Made by a program: the position numbers and the translations under genes
Shown here: piece by piece, positions 1 to 6,831 of the stretch
Position numbering within the stretch: the stretch's first letter is position 1
Layout: each line of letters opens with the position of its first letter
NCBI GenBank assembly: GCA_023409175.1
Contig: JAEYIG010000018.1
Location: forward strand, 1 to 6,831
From: Pseudomonadota bacterium
GTDB lineage: Bacteria > Pseudomonadota > Gammaproteobacteria > Burkholderiales > Burkholderiaceae_D
Direction: 5' to 3'
Length of the DNA: 6,831 nucleotides
Notes under the pieces: generated by a model
Told to the model about the DNA's origin: nothing
Database searches by the model: none
Seen by the model: only the letters and a program-made list of their open reading frames with translations

Positions 1-1547
1 ATTTCAGCTATGAAGTCAGCCGTTCGCTTTCGGCTTGTGAAGGTGCCTTGCTGGTAGTCGATGCTTCCCAGGGGGTCGAAGCCCAGACGGTGGCGAACTG
101 TTACACGGCACTAGACCTGAATGTGGAAGTCGTGCCGGTGCTGAACAAGATCGATTTGCCTTCTGCCGACCCGGATAACGCCAGATCCGAAATCGAGGAC
201 GTGATCGGCATTGATTCGTCAGAGGCTGTTCTCGCGTCTGCCAAGACGGGGCTCGGTGTTGAAGACATCCTGGAATCGATCATAGCCAAGGTCCCACCTC
301 CTGAAGGTGACCCGGAAGCTCCCTTGCAGGCGCTGATCATTGATTCATGGTTCGACAATTACGTTGGCGTCGTCATGCTCGTGCGCATCAAGAACGGCAC
401 CCTGAAACCGAAAGACAAGATCCGCCTGATGGCGACCGGTTCAGAGTATCTGGCTGAAAACATCGGTGTCTTTTCACCGCGTTCGGTATCGAAGGATTCC
501 CTGTCTGCGGGGCAGGTCGGTTTCATTATCGCAGGAATCAAGGAACTGACAGCCGCGAAGGTCGGCGATACGATTACACTGGCTGCGCGGCCGGCTTCTG
601 AACCGTTACCGGGTTTCAAGGAAGTGCAACCGCAGGTGTTTGCGGGCCTTTTCCCGGTTGAAGCCAACCAGTACGATGCCTTGCGTGATTCGCTGGAAAA
701 ACTGAAGCTGAACGATGCATCATTGCAATACGAGCCTGAAGTGTCGCAGGCTCTGGGTTTCGGTTTCCGTTGCGGGTTCCTCGGGCTTTTGCATATGGAA
801 ATCGTGCAGGAACGGCTGGAGCGCGAATTCGGCATGGACCTGATCACGACCGCTCCGACGGTCGTTTATGAGGTGATCCTGAAAAACGGTGAAACGCTCA
901 TGGTGGACAATCCCTCCAAGATGCCTGATCCGGCCAGAATCGAGGAAGTTCGTGAACCGATCGTGACGGTACACCTTTATATGCCGCAGGAATATGTCGG
1001 CCCGATCATGACGCTGTGCAACCAGAAGCGTGGTATCCAGATGGACATGCATTATCACGGCAAGCAGGTCCGTCTGGCTTATGAATTGCCAATGGCGGAA
1101 ATCGTGCTGGATTTCTTTGACAAGATGAAATCCATTTCACGCGGTTACGCATCCATGGAATACGAATTCAAGGAATACCGTTCTTCCGATGTCGTGAAGG
1201 TCGATATGCTGATCAATGGCGAGAAGGTCGATGCACTGGCGATTATCGTGCATCGTGCCAACAGCCAGTACCGTGGCCGTGCTGTCGCGGCGAAAATGCG
1301 TGAGCTGATCCCACGCCAGATGTTTGACGTTGCCATTCAGGCTGCAATAGGCTCGACGATCATTTCACGCGAAAACGTGAAGGCCTTGCGCAAAAACGTA
1401 TTGGCAAAGTGCTATGGCGGTGATATCAGCCGAAAACGCAAATTGCTTGAAAAACAAAAAGCAGGTAAAAAACGGATGAAACAGGTGGGTTCTGTGGAAG
1501 TTCCGCAGGAAGCTTTCCTGGCAATCTTACAAGTGGATGAAAAATGA
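1..1547 (+). CDS. lepA: Elongation factor 4 (LepA) GTPase, 5'-truncated
   Basis: Translational GTPase that binds the ribosome; the family is known as EF-4 and has been linked to back-translocation and 30S assembly. It is cytoplasmic or membrane-associated. The left edge cuts the gene: the reading frame is open from base 3, beginning FSYEVSRSL, which in LepA directly follows the G3 motif DTPGHVD. So the P-loop and G3 lie outside and about 83 N-terminal residues are missing from a usual ~597. About 514 codons remain. Visible are G4 NKID (visible residues 48-51), G5 SAKTG (79-83), the EF-G-like domains with [11 protein letters not shown], and the LepA-specific C-terminal domain with the basic run [17 protein letters not shown] and ending ILQVDEK. 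The TTG at 48 is an internal leucine, not a start. The TGA stop overlaps the lepB ATG as ATGA, implying translational coupling. Identification is very secure. Confidence 0.97.
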   Translation, partial: FSYEVSRSLSACEGALLVVDASQGVEAQTVANCYTALDLNVEVVPVLNKIDLPSADPDNARSEIEDVIGIDSSEAVLASAKTGLGVEDILESIIAKVPPPEGDPEAPLQALIIDSWFDNYVGVVMLVRIKNGTLKPKDKIRLMATGSEYLAENIGVFSPRSVSKDSLSAGQVGFIIAGIKELTAAKVGDTITLAARPASEPLPGFKEVQPQVFAGLFPVEANQYDALRDSLEKLKLNDASLQYEPEVSQALGFGFRCGFLGLLHMEIVQERLEREFGMDLITTAPTVVYEVILKNGETLMVDNPSKMPDPARIEEVREPIVTVHLYMPQEYVGPIMTLCNQKRGIQMDMHYHGKQVRLAYELPMAEIVLDFFDKMKSISRGYASMEYEFKEYRSSDVVKVDMLINGEKVDALAIIVHRANSQYRGRAVAAKMRELIPRQMFDVAIQAAIGSTIISRENVKALRKNVLAKCYGGDISRKRKLLEKQKAGKKRMKQVGSVEVPQEAFLAILQVDEK

Positions 1548-2461
1548 ACGTGCAGTCCTTGCTGGGTAACTTCGCCCTGATCCTTTTCGTTTTGATGGTG
1601 ATCTCGGGAGTCGTCTGGTTCTACGACAAGCTGGTGTTGCTCAAAAGAAGAAAAGCGGCTGCTGAAATAGCACTCGCTGCGTATGATGAGCGCAATGCCA
1701 AATTAAGGGCCGAAGGCATCAAGGTCGACGATTCCGGCCGGGAAACCCTGAAAGAGAAACTGCTTAAGCGGCCGACCTGGGTAGAGTATACAGGCAGTTT
1801 CTTTCCCGTCATTGCCGCTGTCTTTTTCATCCGGTCTTTCCTTTGGGAACCGTTTCGGATCCCATCCAGTTCGATGGTGCCGACGCTGGAAATCGGCGAC
1901 ATGATTCTGGTCAGCAAATACAGTTACGGAATACGCCTTCCGGTTGTCAACAAGAAAGTGATCGGACTCGGTGACCCGGAAAAAGGTGACGTCGTGGTTT
2001 TCAAATTCCCGAAAGACACGTCGCTGGACTATATCAAACGGGTTGTCGGTGTGGGCGGCGACAAGATCGAATACAGGAACAAAAAACTGACTGTCAACGG
2101 AGTCGAGGCGAAATACCAGCCACTTTCTGACTATCTGGATACGGAAACTTTGACGTATTCGAAACATTTTGAGGAAGATTTGTCTGGCGCGGGAGTCAAA
2201 CACCGTATCCTGAACGACGACCGGGCGCCGACATATGTGCCTCATCCGGACCGTTTCAAGAACCGGCAGATGTGTACCTACAATGTCGAAGGATTTTCCT
2301 GTACTGTTCCACAGGGGTATTATTTCATGATGGGAGACAACAGGGACAATAGCCTGGACAGCCGTTACTGGGGGTTCGTTCCGGATGAATATATTGTCGG
2401 CAAGGCGTTTCTCATATGGATGAATTTGAATGACATGACCCGTATCGGGGGCATTCACTAA
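1544..2461 (+). CDS. lepB: Signal peptidase I (LepB)
   Basis: Membrane-bound Ser/Lys protease (family S26) that removes signal peptides from exported preproteins on the periplasmic face. The 305-residue protein has a first membrane segment at about residues 8-27, a charged cytoplasmic loop (about 28-78) and a second segment at about 84-101. Box B follows directly ([10 protein letters not shown]) with the predicted nucleophile Ser110; box D (DYIKRVVG) supplies the general base Lys165; box E is [11 protein letters not shown] (264-274). Cys244 and Cys253 flank a loop just before box E and may form the disulfide known in E. coli LepB. Length and the insert between boxes D and E match my recollection of betaproteobacterial homologues. 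The ATG overlaps the lepA stop by four bases, and a GTGGA-like ribosome site lies in the end of lepA, so translation is probably coupled. The pairing of LepA with LepB is the classic lep operon arrangement. Confidence 0.97.
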   Translation: MNVQSLLGNFALILFVLMVISGVVWFYDKLVLLKRRKAAAEIALAAYDERNAKLRAEGIKVDDSGRETLKEKLLKRPTWVEYTGSFFPVIAAVFFIRSFLWEPFRIPSSSMVPTLEIGDMILVSKYSYGIRLPVVNKKVIGLGDPEKGDVVVFKFPKDTSLDYIKRVVGVGGDKIEYRNKKLTVNGVEAKYQPLSDYLDTETLTYSKHFEEDLSGAGVKHRILNDDRAPTYVPHPDRFKNRQMCTYNVEGFSCTVPQGYYFMMGDNRDNSLDSRYWGFVPDEYIVGKAFLIWMNLNDMTRIGGIH

Positions 2462-2496
2462 TCGCAAATTGCAAAAAACTTGATTTTTGATTGAAC

Positions 2497-2502
2497 AGGG
2501 AG
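2497..2502 (+). promoter_or_regulatory. Distant Shine-Dalgarno-like site for rnc
   Basis: AGGGAG is the only purine-rich match to the 16S rRNA tail in the 55-base lepB-rnc gap. It sits 14 bases before the first ATG and 17 before the second, whereas 5-9 is normal. It may work poorly, which would keep RNase III synthesis low; that effect is inference. Confidence 0.4.
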
Positions 2503-2516
2503 ACTCTTAAACTGCG

Positions 2517-3323
2517 ATGATGAATCTGAACGTGTTGCAGGAAAGGATCGGATATTCTTTCCGACAAATCGACTTGCTCCAGACTGCAGTGACTCATCGG
2601 AGCTTTTCCAGCCATCATAATGAACGGCTGGAATTTTTGGGCGATTCCCTGTTGAATTGCGTCACGGCCATCAATCTGTATGAGCGTTATACGGATCTGA
2701 ATGAAGGCGATCTGTCGCGTTTGCGGTCGTCTCTGGTCAGGCAACAGGCATTATATGAAATCGCACAGAAACTGGATGTGTCCAGTTTTTTGCGTCTTGG
2801 GGAAGGTGAACTGAAAGCGGGGGGATACAAGCGTCCCTCGATCCTTGCAGATGCGATGGAAGCGCTGTTCGGTGCCATTTTCCTCGATTCCGATTTCGAG
2901 ACGGTCAGACGGGTCATTACGCAACTGTTCACCGATATGATGAAGGGACTTGACCCGGAAACGTTCGGCAAAGATGCCAAAACGCAGTTGCAGGAATATT
3001 TGCAGGGACACAAGCTGGCGTTGCCCGAATACCAGGTGGTAGCCACACATGGTGCGGCGCACAATCAGGAATTCGAGATCGAATGTACGGTTGCCAAGTT
3101 CGGCATCCATGTTTTCGGGACAGGTTCCAGCCGTCGGGCAGGGGAACAGGAGGCGGCACAGAAAGCACTGGTTGCCGTGGAAGACGCCTTGAAAAACAAA
3201 AAACAGGTTTCTTCCGGAAAAAAAGGCCGTAAGGAAACCCAGATGAAATTGATCGGTATCGCTACACCCCAAAGAGAACTGCCTGTCGAAGACAAGGCGG
3301 TGCCACCTTCAAATAACAAGTGA
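2517..3323 (+). CDS. rnc: Ribonuclease III
   Basis: Double-strand-specific endoribonuclease that processes rRNA precursors and structured mRNAs as a Mg2+-dependent homodimer in the cytoplasm. The catalytic domain covers about residues 4-145 with the signature NERLEFLGD (35-43). Metal and catalytic residues Glu39, Asp43, Asp112 and Glu115 line up with E. coli Glu41, Asp45, Asp114 and Glu117. The double-stranded RNA-binding domain spans about 154-223. A tail of about 45 residues follows, rich in Lys at first ([14 protein letters not shown]) and absent from the 226-residue E. coli enzyme. Two ATGs stand side by side (2517 and 2520); the second gives the more usual N terminus MNLNVLQ. An in-frame TAA at 2508 rules out an earlier start. 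The only Shine-Dalgarno-like run, AGGGAG at 2497-2502, is 14-17 bases upstream, further than usual. era follows after 10 bases, the common rnc-era pairing. Confidence 0.97.
   Translation: MMNLNVLQERIGYSFRQIDLLQTAVTHRSFSSHHNERLEFLGDSLLNCVTAINLYERYTDLNEGDLSRLRSSLVRQQALYEIAQKLDVSSFLRLGEGELKAGGYKRPSILADAMEALFGAIFLDSDFETVRRVITQLFTDMMKGLDPETFGKDAKTQLQEYLQGHKLALPEYQVVATHGAAHNQEFEIECTVAKFGIHVFGTGSSRRAGEQEAAQKALVAVEDALKNKKQVSSGKKGRKETQMKLIGIATPQRELPVEDKAVPPSNNK
2606..2633 (+). other. Perfect 8-bp hairpin followed by T5, inside rnc
   Basis: TTCCAGCC at 2606-2613 is exactly complementary in inverted order to GGCTGGAA at 2626-2633, leaving a 12-base loop, and five T's follow at 2634-2638. The shape resembles an intrinsic terminator, or an RNA stem that RNase III might bind, but it lies within the codons for the conserved [12 protein letters not shown] catalytic motif. 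One 8-bp inverted repeat of this kind is expected by chance in a window this long, so function is unproven. Confidence 0.35.
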
Positions 3324-3333
3324 GGCTGACATC

Positions 3334-4233
3334 ATGACAGATCAGGAAAACAGTCATTTCCGTTGCGGTTATATTGCGATTGTCGGACGTCCAAACGTCG
3401 GCAAATCCACCCTGATGAATGAACTGATCGGAGCCAAGGTCAGTATCACGTCGCGCAAGGCGCAGACGACCCGTCACCGTATCATGGGAATCCAGACGGA
3501 TGAGGATGCACAGTTCATCTATATCGATACGCCGGGTTTCCAGACGCGCTATAACAATGCGTTGAACAAGAACCTGAACAAGACAGTGGCGAACACCCTG
3601 ACTTCAGCCGACGTCATCCTTTTCGTCGTCGACGCTGGTGTTTTCGGACAGGCGGACCAGCAGGTTCTCGACCTGATCCCGGAAAACGTCCCGACGATTC
3701 TTGTCATCAACAAGACCGACAAGGCCAGGGACAAAAAGGATCTCATCCCTTTTGCCGAAAAAGTGTCGGCATTGCGTGATTTTGCCGCTATCGTGCCTGT
3801 CTCGGCGCGGCAGCGTTTCCAGCTGAACCGTCTGGAAGATGAAATCCGGAATCTGTTGCCGGAAAATCCCCCGATGTTCGATCCGGAGGACGTCACCGAC
3901 CGGAGCGAACGCTTCATGGCAGCTGAAATCATCCGTGAGAAAATCTTCCGCTATACCGGGGATGAATTGCCTTATACCAGTACCGTCGTGATCGAGCAGT
4001 TCGAGCGCAAGGAAAAGATCTGCCGTGTTTTCGCTGCCGTTCTGGTCGAACGTGATGCGCACAAGGCCATGATCATCGGTCATAAGGGAGAAAAACTGAA
4101 AGAAATTTCAACGGAAGCCCGTCTGGACATGGAAAAGATGTTCGGCGTGCCGGTTTATCTGGAAATCTGGGTCAAGGTGAAATCAGGCTGGGCCGATAAT
4201 GAAGCCGGATTGAGAGCCTATGGCTACGATTGA
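3334..4233 (+). CDS. era: GTPase Era, 16S rRNA-binding
   Basis: Essential Ras-like GTPase that binds the 3' end of 16S rRNA and assists late 30S subunit maturation; cytoplasmic and partly membrane-associated. The 299-residue length matches the family (E. coli 301). GTPase motifs appear in order: G1 GRPNVGKST (18-26), G2 within QTTRH (44-48), G3 DTPG (65-68), G4 NKTD (126-129) and G5 VSA (156-158). The C-terminal KH domain carries the GxxG loop GHKG at 249-252 followed by the usual EARLDME stretch, and ends near LRAYGYD as the family does. The ATG has a well-placed GAGG (3322-3325) that overlaps the rnc stop, leaving a 10-base gap, so rnc and era are surely co-transcribed and possibly translationally coupled. 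RNase III trims rRNA precursors and Era checks the 16S end, so the pairing makes functional sense. Nothing looks altered. Confidence 0.98.
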   Translation: MTDQENSHFRCGYIAIVGRPNVGKSTLMNELIGAKVSITSRKAQTTRHRIMGIQTDEDAQFIYIDTPGFQTRYNNALNKNLNKTVANTLTSADVILFVVDAGVFGQADQQVLDLIPENVPTILVINKTDKARDKKDLIPFAEKVSALRDFAAIVPVSARQRFQLNRLEDEIRNLLPENPPMFDPEDVTDRSERFMAAEIIREKIFRYTGDELPYTSTVVIEQFERKEKICRVFAAVLVERDAHKAMIIGHKGEKLKEISTEARLDMEKMFGVPVYLEIWVKVKSGWADNEAGLRAYGYD

Positions 4234-4270
4234 TGTCCGGAATTTGCAGTTAAAGTGAGCGTAAACGTCT

Positions 4271-5089
4271 GTGAGTGTGGAAAGTCAGAACATGTCGGTG
4301 AATGCCGAAACGGAACAGGCTGTGAAGGCCGGTTCCAAGAAAGCGCCTGAACGCCTTTCTGCCGGAAAAAACGGTTCTGAACACCGGATCGCCGAACAGC
4401 CCGGTTTCGTCCTGCACAGCTATGTTTACAAGGAAAGCAGCCTCGTCATTGACGTGTTCACACGTGATTACGGCCGGGTCGCACTGGTTGCGAAGGGCGC
4501 AAAAAGACCCACTTCAAAACTGAGGGGGGTTCTCCAGACTTTTCAGCCCCTGTCTATCGGATGGACGGGGAAATCCGAACTCAGGACTCTCACGACAGCC
4601 GAATGGATAGGCGGCATGATCCCACTTGAAAATTCGGCACTCCTTTACGGGTTTTATCTGAACGAGCTGCTGCTGAAACTGCTGGCACGTGAAGATCCCC
4701 ATCACACTCTTTTCGATCATTACGTCAAGGCGTTGACCCGTCTGGCAACGTCCGAATCGGCACAAACAGTCCTCCGCATTTTCGAGCTGGCCCTTTTGAA
4801 GGAAACGGGTGTCGCTGCCGATTTGTCGATTGATACGACAACCCGGCAGAGAGTCGAGCCGGAAGAGGTTTACGTCGTCGATCCGGAAAACGGCCCACGT
4901 CCGGCGCGCATGGGCGATGAAGCACCGAGAATGGCCGGGAAGACACTTCTGGACATGGTCGGCGAGGATTATTCAGACCAGCAGACACAATTGCAAAGCA
5001 AACTGTTGATGCGATATCTGCTCGCATATCACCTGAACGGTGTACCTCTCCAGACACGAAAGATATTATTAGACCTGCGCCAGTTGTAA
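4271..5089 (+). CDS. recO: DNA repair protein RecO
   Basis: Recombination mediator of the RecFOR pathway: it binds SSB and RecR and helps load RecA on SSB-coated single-stranded gaps. The conserved part starts near residue 41 with the OB-fold ([15 protein letters not shown], then [20 protein letters not shown] at 61-80) and GVLQTFQPL (86-94). It continues as the helical C-terminal domain ending [11 protein letters not shown]. There is no cysteine at all, so the zinc finger found in some RecO proteins is absent. About 40 residues ahead of the OB-fold are low in complexity and rich in Ala, Glu, Lys and Ser; similar leaders exist in Burkholderiales as I recall them. The start is uncertain: GTG 4271 is the earliest possible (in-frame TAA at 4262), but ATG 4292 has a better ribosome site, GGAAAG at 4279-4284, and would give 265 residues. 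The gap to era is 37 bases. Confidence 0.95.
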   Translation: MSVESQNMSVNAETEQAVKAGSKKAPERLSAGKNGSEHRIAEQPGFVLHSYVYKESSLVIDVFTRDYGRVALVAKGAKRPTSKLRGVLQTFQPLSIGWTGKSELRTLTTAEWIGGMIPLENSALLYGFYLNELLLKLLAREDPHHTLFDHYVKALTRLATSESAQTVLRIFELALLKETGVAADLSIDTTTRQRVEPEEVYVVDPENGPRPARMGDEAPRMAGKTLLDMVGEDYSDQQTQLQSKLLMRYLLAYHLNGVPLQTRKILLDLRQL

Positions 5090-5114
5090 CATCAGGGTAA
5101 ACTAACCCTATTAT
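5084..5114 (+). promoter_or_regulatory. Possible sigma70-type promoter before pdxJ
   Basis: TTGTAA (5084-5089, four of six consensus bases, overlapping the recO stop) and TATTAT (5109-5114, five of six) are separated by 19 bases, two more than ideal. A start would fall near 5120-5125, at the T-run 5121-5127, giving a leader of only about 10-15 bases. The call rests on weak matches alone and could be chance. Confidence 0.22.
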
Positions 5115-5134
5115 CGATCCTTTTTTTGCGACCT

Positions 5135-5899
5135 ATGAGTTTTCTGGAACCAAGTGGCCCTGTCATCGAACTGGGCGTCAATATCGACCATATCGCCACC
5201 TTGCGTAATGCAAGGGGAACGACGTATCCCGATCCCGTGAAAGCGGCTGTCATGGCCGAGCAGGCCGGTGCAGATGCGATTACCCTTCATCTCCGTGAAG
5301 ACCGTCGGCACATCAAGGACGCTGACGTTCGGGCTATCCGGCCTCTGCTGGTGACCCGTATGAATCTGGAATCGGCAATCACACCGGAAATGATCGATTT
5401 TGCCTGTGACATCAAACCGCATGACGTTTGCCTTGTCCCGGAACGTCGGGAAGAACTGACGACGGAAGGTGGCCTCAATGTCGTGCGTTCTTTCGATATA
5501 GTCCAGCCGGCCGTCGAACGGCTGACAGACGCAGGCATTCGCGTCAGCCTTTTTATCGATCCGGAAGAGGAACAGATCATTGCCGCGCATGAAACGGGCG
5601 CGCCTGTCATCGAACTGCATACAGGACGCTATGCGAATGCCTTTGATGAATCGTCCGCACGCCATGAGCTCGAACGTGTCAAGGCAGGGGTGCAGGAAGG
5701 CATCCGGAATGGGTTGAAAGTCAATGCCGGTCACGGGCTGCATTATTCCAATGTCATGCCGGTTGCCGCCATTGACGGTATTGCCGAATTGAATATCGGC
5801 CATGCGATTGTCGCCCAGGCCGTATTCGATGGCTGGGAAAAAGCGATCAGGGACATGAAGGCGCTGATGGTACAAGCGCGAGCTCCGAAGACAAATTGA
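5135..5899 (+). CDS. pdxJ: Pyridoxine 5'-phosphate synthase (PdxJ)
   Basis: Catalyses the last ring-closing step of the DXP-dependent vitamin B6 pathway: 3-amino-2-oxopropyl phosphate plus 1-deoxy-D-xylulose 5-phosphate give pyridoxine 5'-phosphate. It is a cytoplasmic TIM barrel, usually an octamer. From ATG 5135 the protein has 254 residues. Family hallmarks are [16 protein letters not shown] (14-29), HLREDRRHI (52-60), TRMNLE (74-79), IELHTGRYA (159-167), NAGHGLHY (197-204) and ELNIGHAI (218-225). His52, Glu79 and His200 correspond by a constant offset to catalytic His45, Glu72 and His193 of the E. coli enzyme. An in-frame TTG at 5126 is possible but the ATG fits relatives better. No Shine-Dalgarno precedes it; instead there is a run of seven T's. 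Lying upstream of acpS as in many proteobacteria, it probably belongs to a pdxJ-acpS-nagZ unit. Confidence 0.97.
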   Translation: MSFLEPSGPVIELGVNIDHIATLRNARGTTYPDPVKAAVMAEQAGADAITLHLREDRRHIKDADVRAIRPLLVTRMNLESAITPEMIDFACDIKPHDVCLVPERREELTTEGGLNVVRSFDIVQPAVERLTDAGIRVSLFIDPEEEQIIAAHETGAPVIELHTGRYANAFDESSARHELERVKAGVQEGIRNGLKVNAGHGLHYSNVMPVAAIDGIAELNIGHAIVAQAVFDGWEKAIRDMKALMVQARAPKTN

Positions 5900-5922
5900 A
5901 CGGCGGGATTGGGTAAACAAAT

Positions 5923-6342
5923 ATGATTTACGGCATTGGAACCGATATGATACTGATCACGCGTCTGCAGGGGGCGCTGGACAGACATGGCGACCGGTTC
6001 GCGGAAAAAGTATTGGGCCCGGACGAAATGAGACGCTATTTTCACCGGCGTGCCAAAGTCGAGTTGAGAGGCCTGAGATATCTGGCAACGCGGTTTGCCG
6101 CCAAGGAAGCGTTTTCAAAAGCATTGGGACTCGGGATGCGGATGCCGATGACTTGGCGTTCCATGCAGCTCTTGAATGCTCCGGGCGGAAAACCCGAAGC
6201 GGTTTGCAGCGGCAGGCTCAAGGAACATATGGAAAGGCTCGGTTTGAAAGCCCAGGTTTCGGTAACGGATGAGGCGGAATATGCGCTCGCTTTTGTCGTT
6301 ATCGAACAGATGGAAGAAGCAATGGAAACCATAACAGACTGA
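5923..6342 (+). CDS. acpS: Holo-[acyl-carrier-protein] synthase (AcpS)
   Basis: Transfers 4'-phosphopantetheine from coenzyme A to the conserved serine of acyl carrier protein, switching on fatty-acid synthesis; a cytoplasmic, Mg2+-dependent homotrimer. The 139 residues show the N-terminal motif GIGTDMI (4-10) with metal-binding Asp8, and [13 protein letters not shown] (57-69) with Glu62, matching the Asp/Glu pair of the family. The C-terminal strand motif reads [15 protein letters not shown] (112-126), where E. coli-type enzymes have a Ser-His in place of Thr-Asp; the substitution is conservative in context. A tail of about 13 acidic residues ends the protein. It starts at ATG 5923, with GGG-rich sequence at 5904-5913 as ribosome site, 23 bases after pdxJ; nagZ starts 10 bases after its stop. 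Identification is secure. Confidence 0.96.
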   Translation: MIYGIGTDMILITRLQGALDRHGDRFAEKVLGPDEMRRYFHRRAKVELRGLRYLATRFAAKEAFSKALGLGMRMPMTWRSMQLLNAPGGKPEAVCSGRLKEHMERLGLKAQVSVTDEAEYALAFVVIEQMEEAMETITD

Positions 6343-6352
6343 CGGGTGAACT

Positions 6353-6831
6353 ATGAAAAAAACAAGCTCCTTATTAAGCGGTAAAAGAAACAGTTACGGC
6401 CCTGTCATGCTGGATGTGATCGGTTTGCGTTTGCTCGAGGAAGACATCCGGCGTATCCGCCATCCCTTGACGGGCGGAGTGATCCTTTTCGCACGCAATT
6501 ACCAGAACCGGGAACAGTTGACGGCCCTGACTCGCGCCATCCGCAAGGAACGTGCCGATATCCTGATAGCGGTCGATCATGAAGGGGGGCGCGTGCAGCG
6601 TTTCCGGTTTGACGGGTTTACCCGATTGCCTCCAATGCGTTCACTGGGGAAAATGTGGGAAAACGATCAGGTTGCCGCCAGTCGCGCGGCAACGGCAGTC
6701 GGCTATGTTCTCGCTTCAGAATTACGGGCATGCGGAATCGATTTTTCATTTACCCCGGTACTCGATCTCGATTATGGCGTTTCGGAAGTCATCGGAAACC
6801 GGTCTTTCAGCCGCAATCCCAATATCGTGAC
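6353..6831 (+). CDS. nagZ: Beta-N-acetylhexosaminidase NagZ, 3'-truncated
   Basis: Cytoplasmic glycoside hydrolase family 3 enzyme that removes N-acetylglucosamine from GlcNAc-1,6-anhydroMurNAc-peptides during peptidoglycan recycling; its products can induce AmpC beta-lactamase in some species. The frame is open from ATG 6353 to the window edge, 159 complete codons of roughly 340-350. Translation gives VMLDVIG (18-24), [16 protein letters not shown] (37-52), the hallmark [13 protein letters not shown] (73-85), [10 protein letters not shown] (90-99), [20 protein letters not shown] (121-140) and VIGNRSF (146-152). The catalytic KHFPGHG and Asp nucleophile regions lie beyond the edge. GGGTGA at 6344-6349 serves as ribosome site. 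The N terminus carries about 17 extra residues before the usual VMLDV, encoded by A-rich codons including a run of seven A's at 6356-6362; a later start at ATG 6407 lacks a ribosome site. Most relatives I recall have VIGDRAF where this has VIGNRSF. Confidence 0.95.
   Translation, partial: MKKTSSLLSGKRNSYGPVMLDVIGLRLLEEDIRRIRHPLTGGVILFARNYQNREQLTALTRAIRKERADILIAVDHEGGRVQRFRFDGFTRLPPMRSLGKMWENDQVAASRAATAVGYVLASELRACGIDFSFTPVLDLDYGVSEVIGNRSFSRNPNIV

Noticed and set aside
48..50. TTG at 48 as the start of lepA.
   Set aside because: The frame is open from base 3 and encodes conserved LepA residues (FSYEVSRSL) before it; the gene simply enters from outside the window.
2472..2489. CAAAAA / TTTTTG inverted repeat in the lepB-rnc gap.
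   Set aside because: A stem of nearly all A-T pairs with a six-base loop is too weak to be a terminator and is likely from A/T-run composition.
2480..2510. TTGATT at 2480-2485 with TCTTAA at 2505-2510 as a promoter for rnc.
   Set aside because: The -10 match is only three of six and the spacing is 19 bases; not distinguishable from chance.
4329..4365. Imperfect hairpin in the 5' part of recO (CCGG, AGAAAG / CTTTCT, CCGG).
   Set aside because: It has a bulge and an asymmetric internal loop, is followed by A's rather than T's, and lies in low-complexity coding sequence.
5094..5127. AGGGT / ACCCT inverted repeat (5094-5098 and 5105-5109) with T7 downstream, as a recO terminator.
   Set aside because: The stem is only five base pairs and the T-run begins 12 bases after it, so it does not have the form of an intrinsic terminator.
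101..6580. Long open frames on the minus strand opposite each gene, such as 1703-2467 and 5111-5920.
   Set aside because: They lie antisense to clearly identified genes, have no recognisable domains and show compositions (rich in Arg, Ser, His) typical of shadow frames.
6579..6830. Forward open frame of 83 codons near the right edge.
   Set aside because: It is out of frame with nagZ, whose conserved motifs run through the same bases; it also begins within the nagZ hallmark motif region.
1..6831. A novel defence, mobile or biosynthetic system.
   Set aside because: Every stretch is accounted for by recognised core genes with gaps of at most 55 bases; no transposase, integrase, repeats or unknown genes are present.

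Overview
This window is a densely packed, single-strand stretch of eight housekeeping genes, all on the + strand, in the order lepA (5' end cut off) - lepB - rnc - era - recO - pdxJ - acpS - nagZ (3' end cut off). The order and the protein sequences point to a betaproteobacterium of the order Burkholderiales. Intermediate G+C (by eye roughly half, well below Burkholderia or Ralstonia) makes a member of Oxalobacteraceae, possibly near Oxalobacter, my best guess. That placement is inference from remembered family sequences, not from a search.

Layout: positions 1-1547 hold the last ~514 codons of the ribosomal GTPase LepA/EF-4, whose stop overlaps the start of signal peptidase I (lepB, 1544-2461) by four bases. 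A 55-base gap leads to RNase III (rnc, 2517-3323), followed 10 bases later by the GTPase Era (3334-4233), then after 37 bases by RecO (4271-5089, possibly starting at 4292). A 45-base gap with a T-run and no Shine-Dalgarno precedes pdxJ (5135-5899). After 23 bases comes acpS (5923-6342), and after 10 bases nagZ, which runs off the right edge from 6353. There is no gene-free stretch longer than 55 bases, and I see no mobile element, tRNA, rRNA, CRISPR array or convincing terminator.

How the genes fit together: lepA, rnc and era all act on ribosome assembly or function (RNase III cuts rRNA precursors, Era binds the 3' end of 16S rRNA). lepB handles secreted-protein maturation, recO recombinational repair, pdxJ vitamin B6 synthesis, acpS activation of acyl carrier protein and nagZ cell-wall recycling. 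Tight spacing and one overlap suggest one long transcript or two overlapping ones, with the recO-pdxJ gap the most likely place for an internal start.

This is an ordinary core-genome region; I found no previously undescribed system. The points worth a second look are small: a perfect 8-bp hairpin followed by five T's inside rnc, the SD-less U-rich leader of pdxJ, the lysine-rich tail of RNase III, and the apparent lack of the small DUF4845-type gene that I recall lying between lepB and rnc in many relatives.
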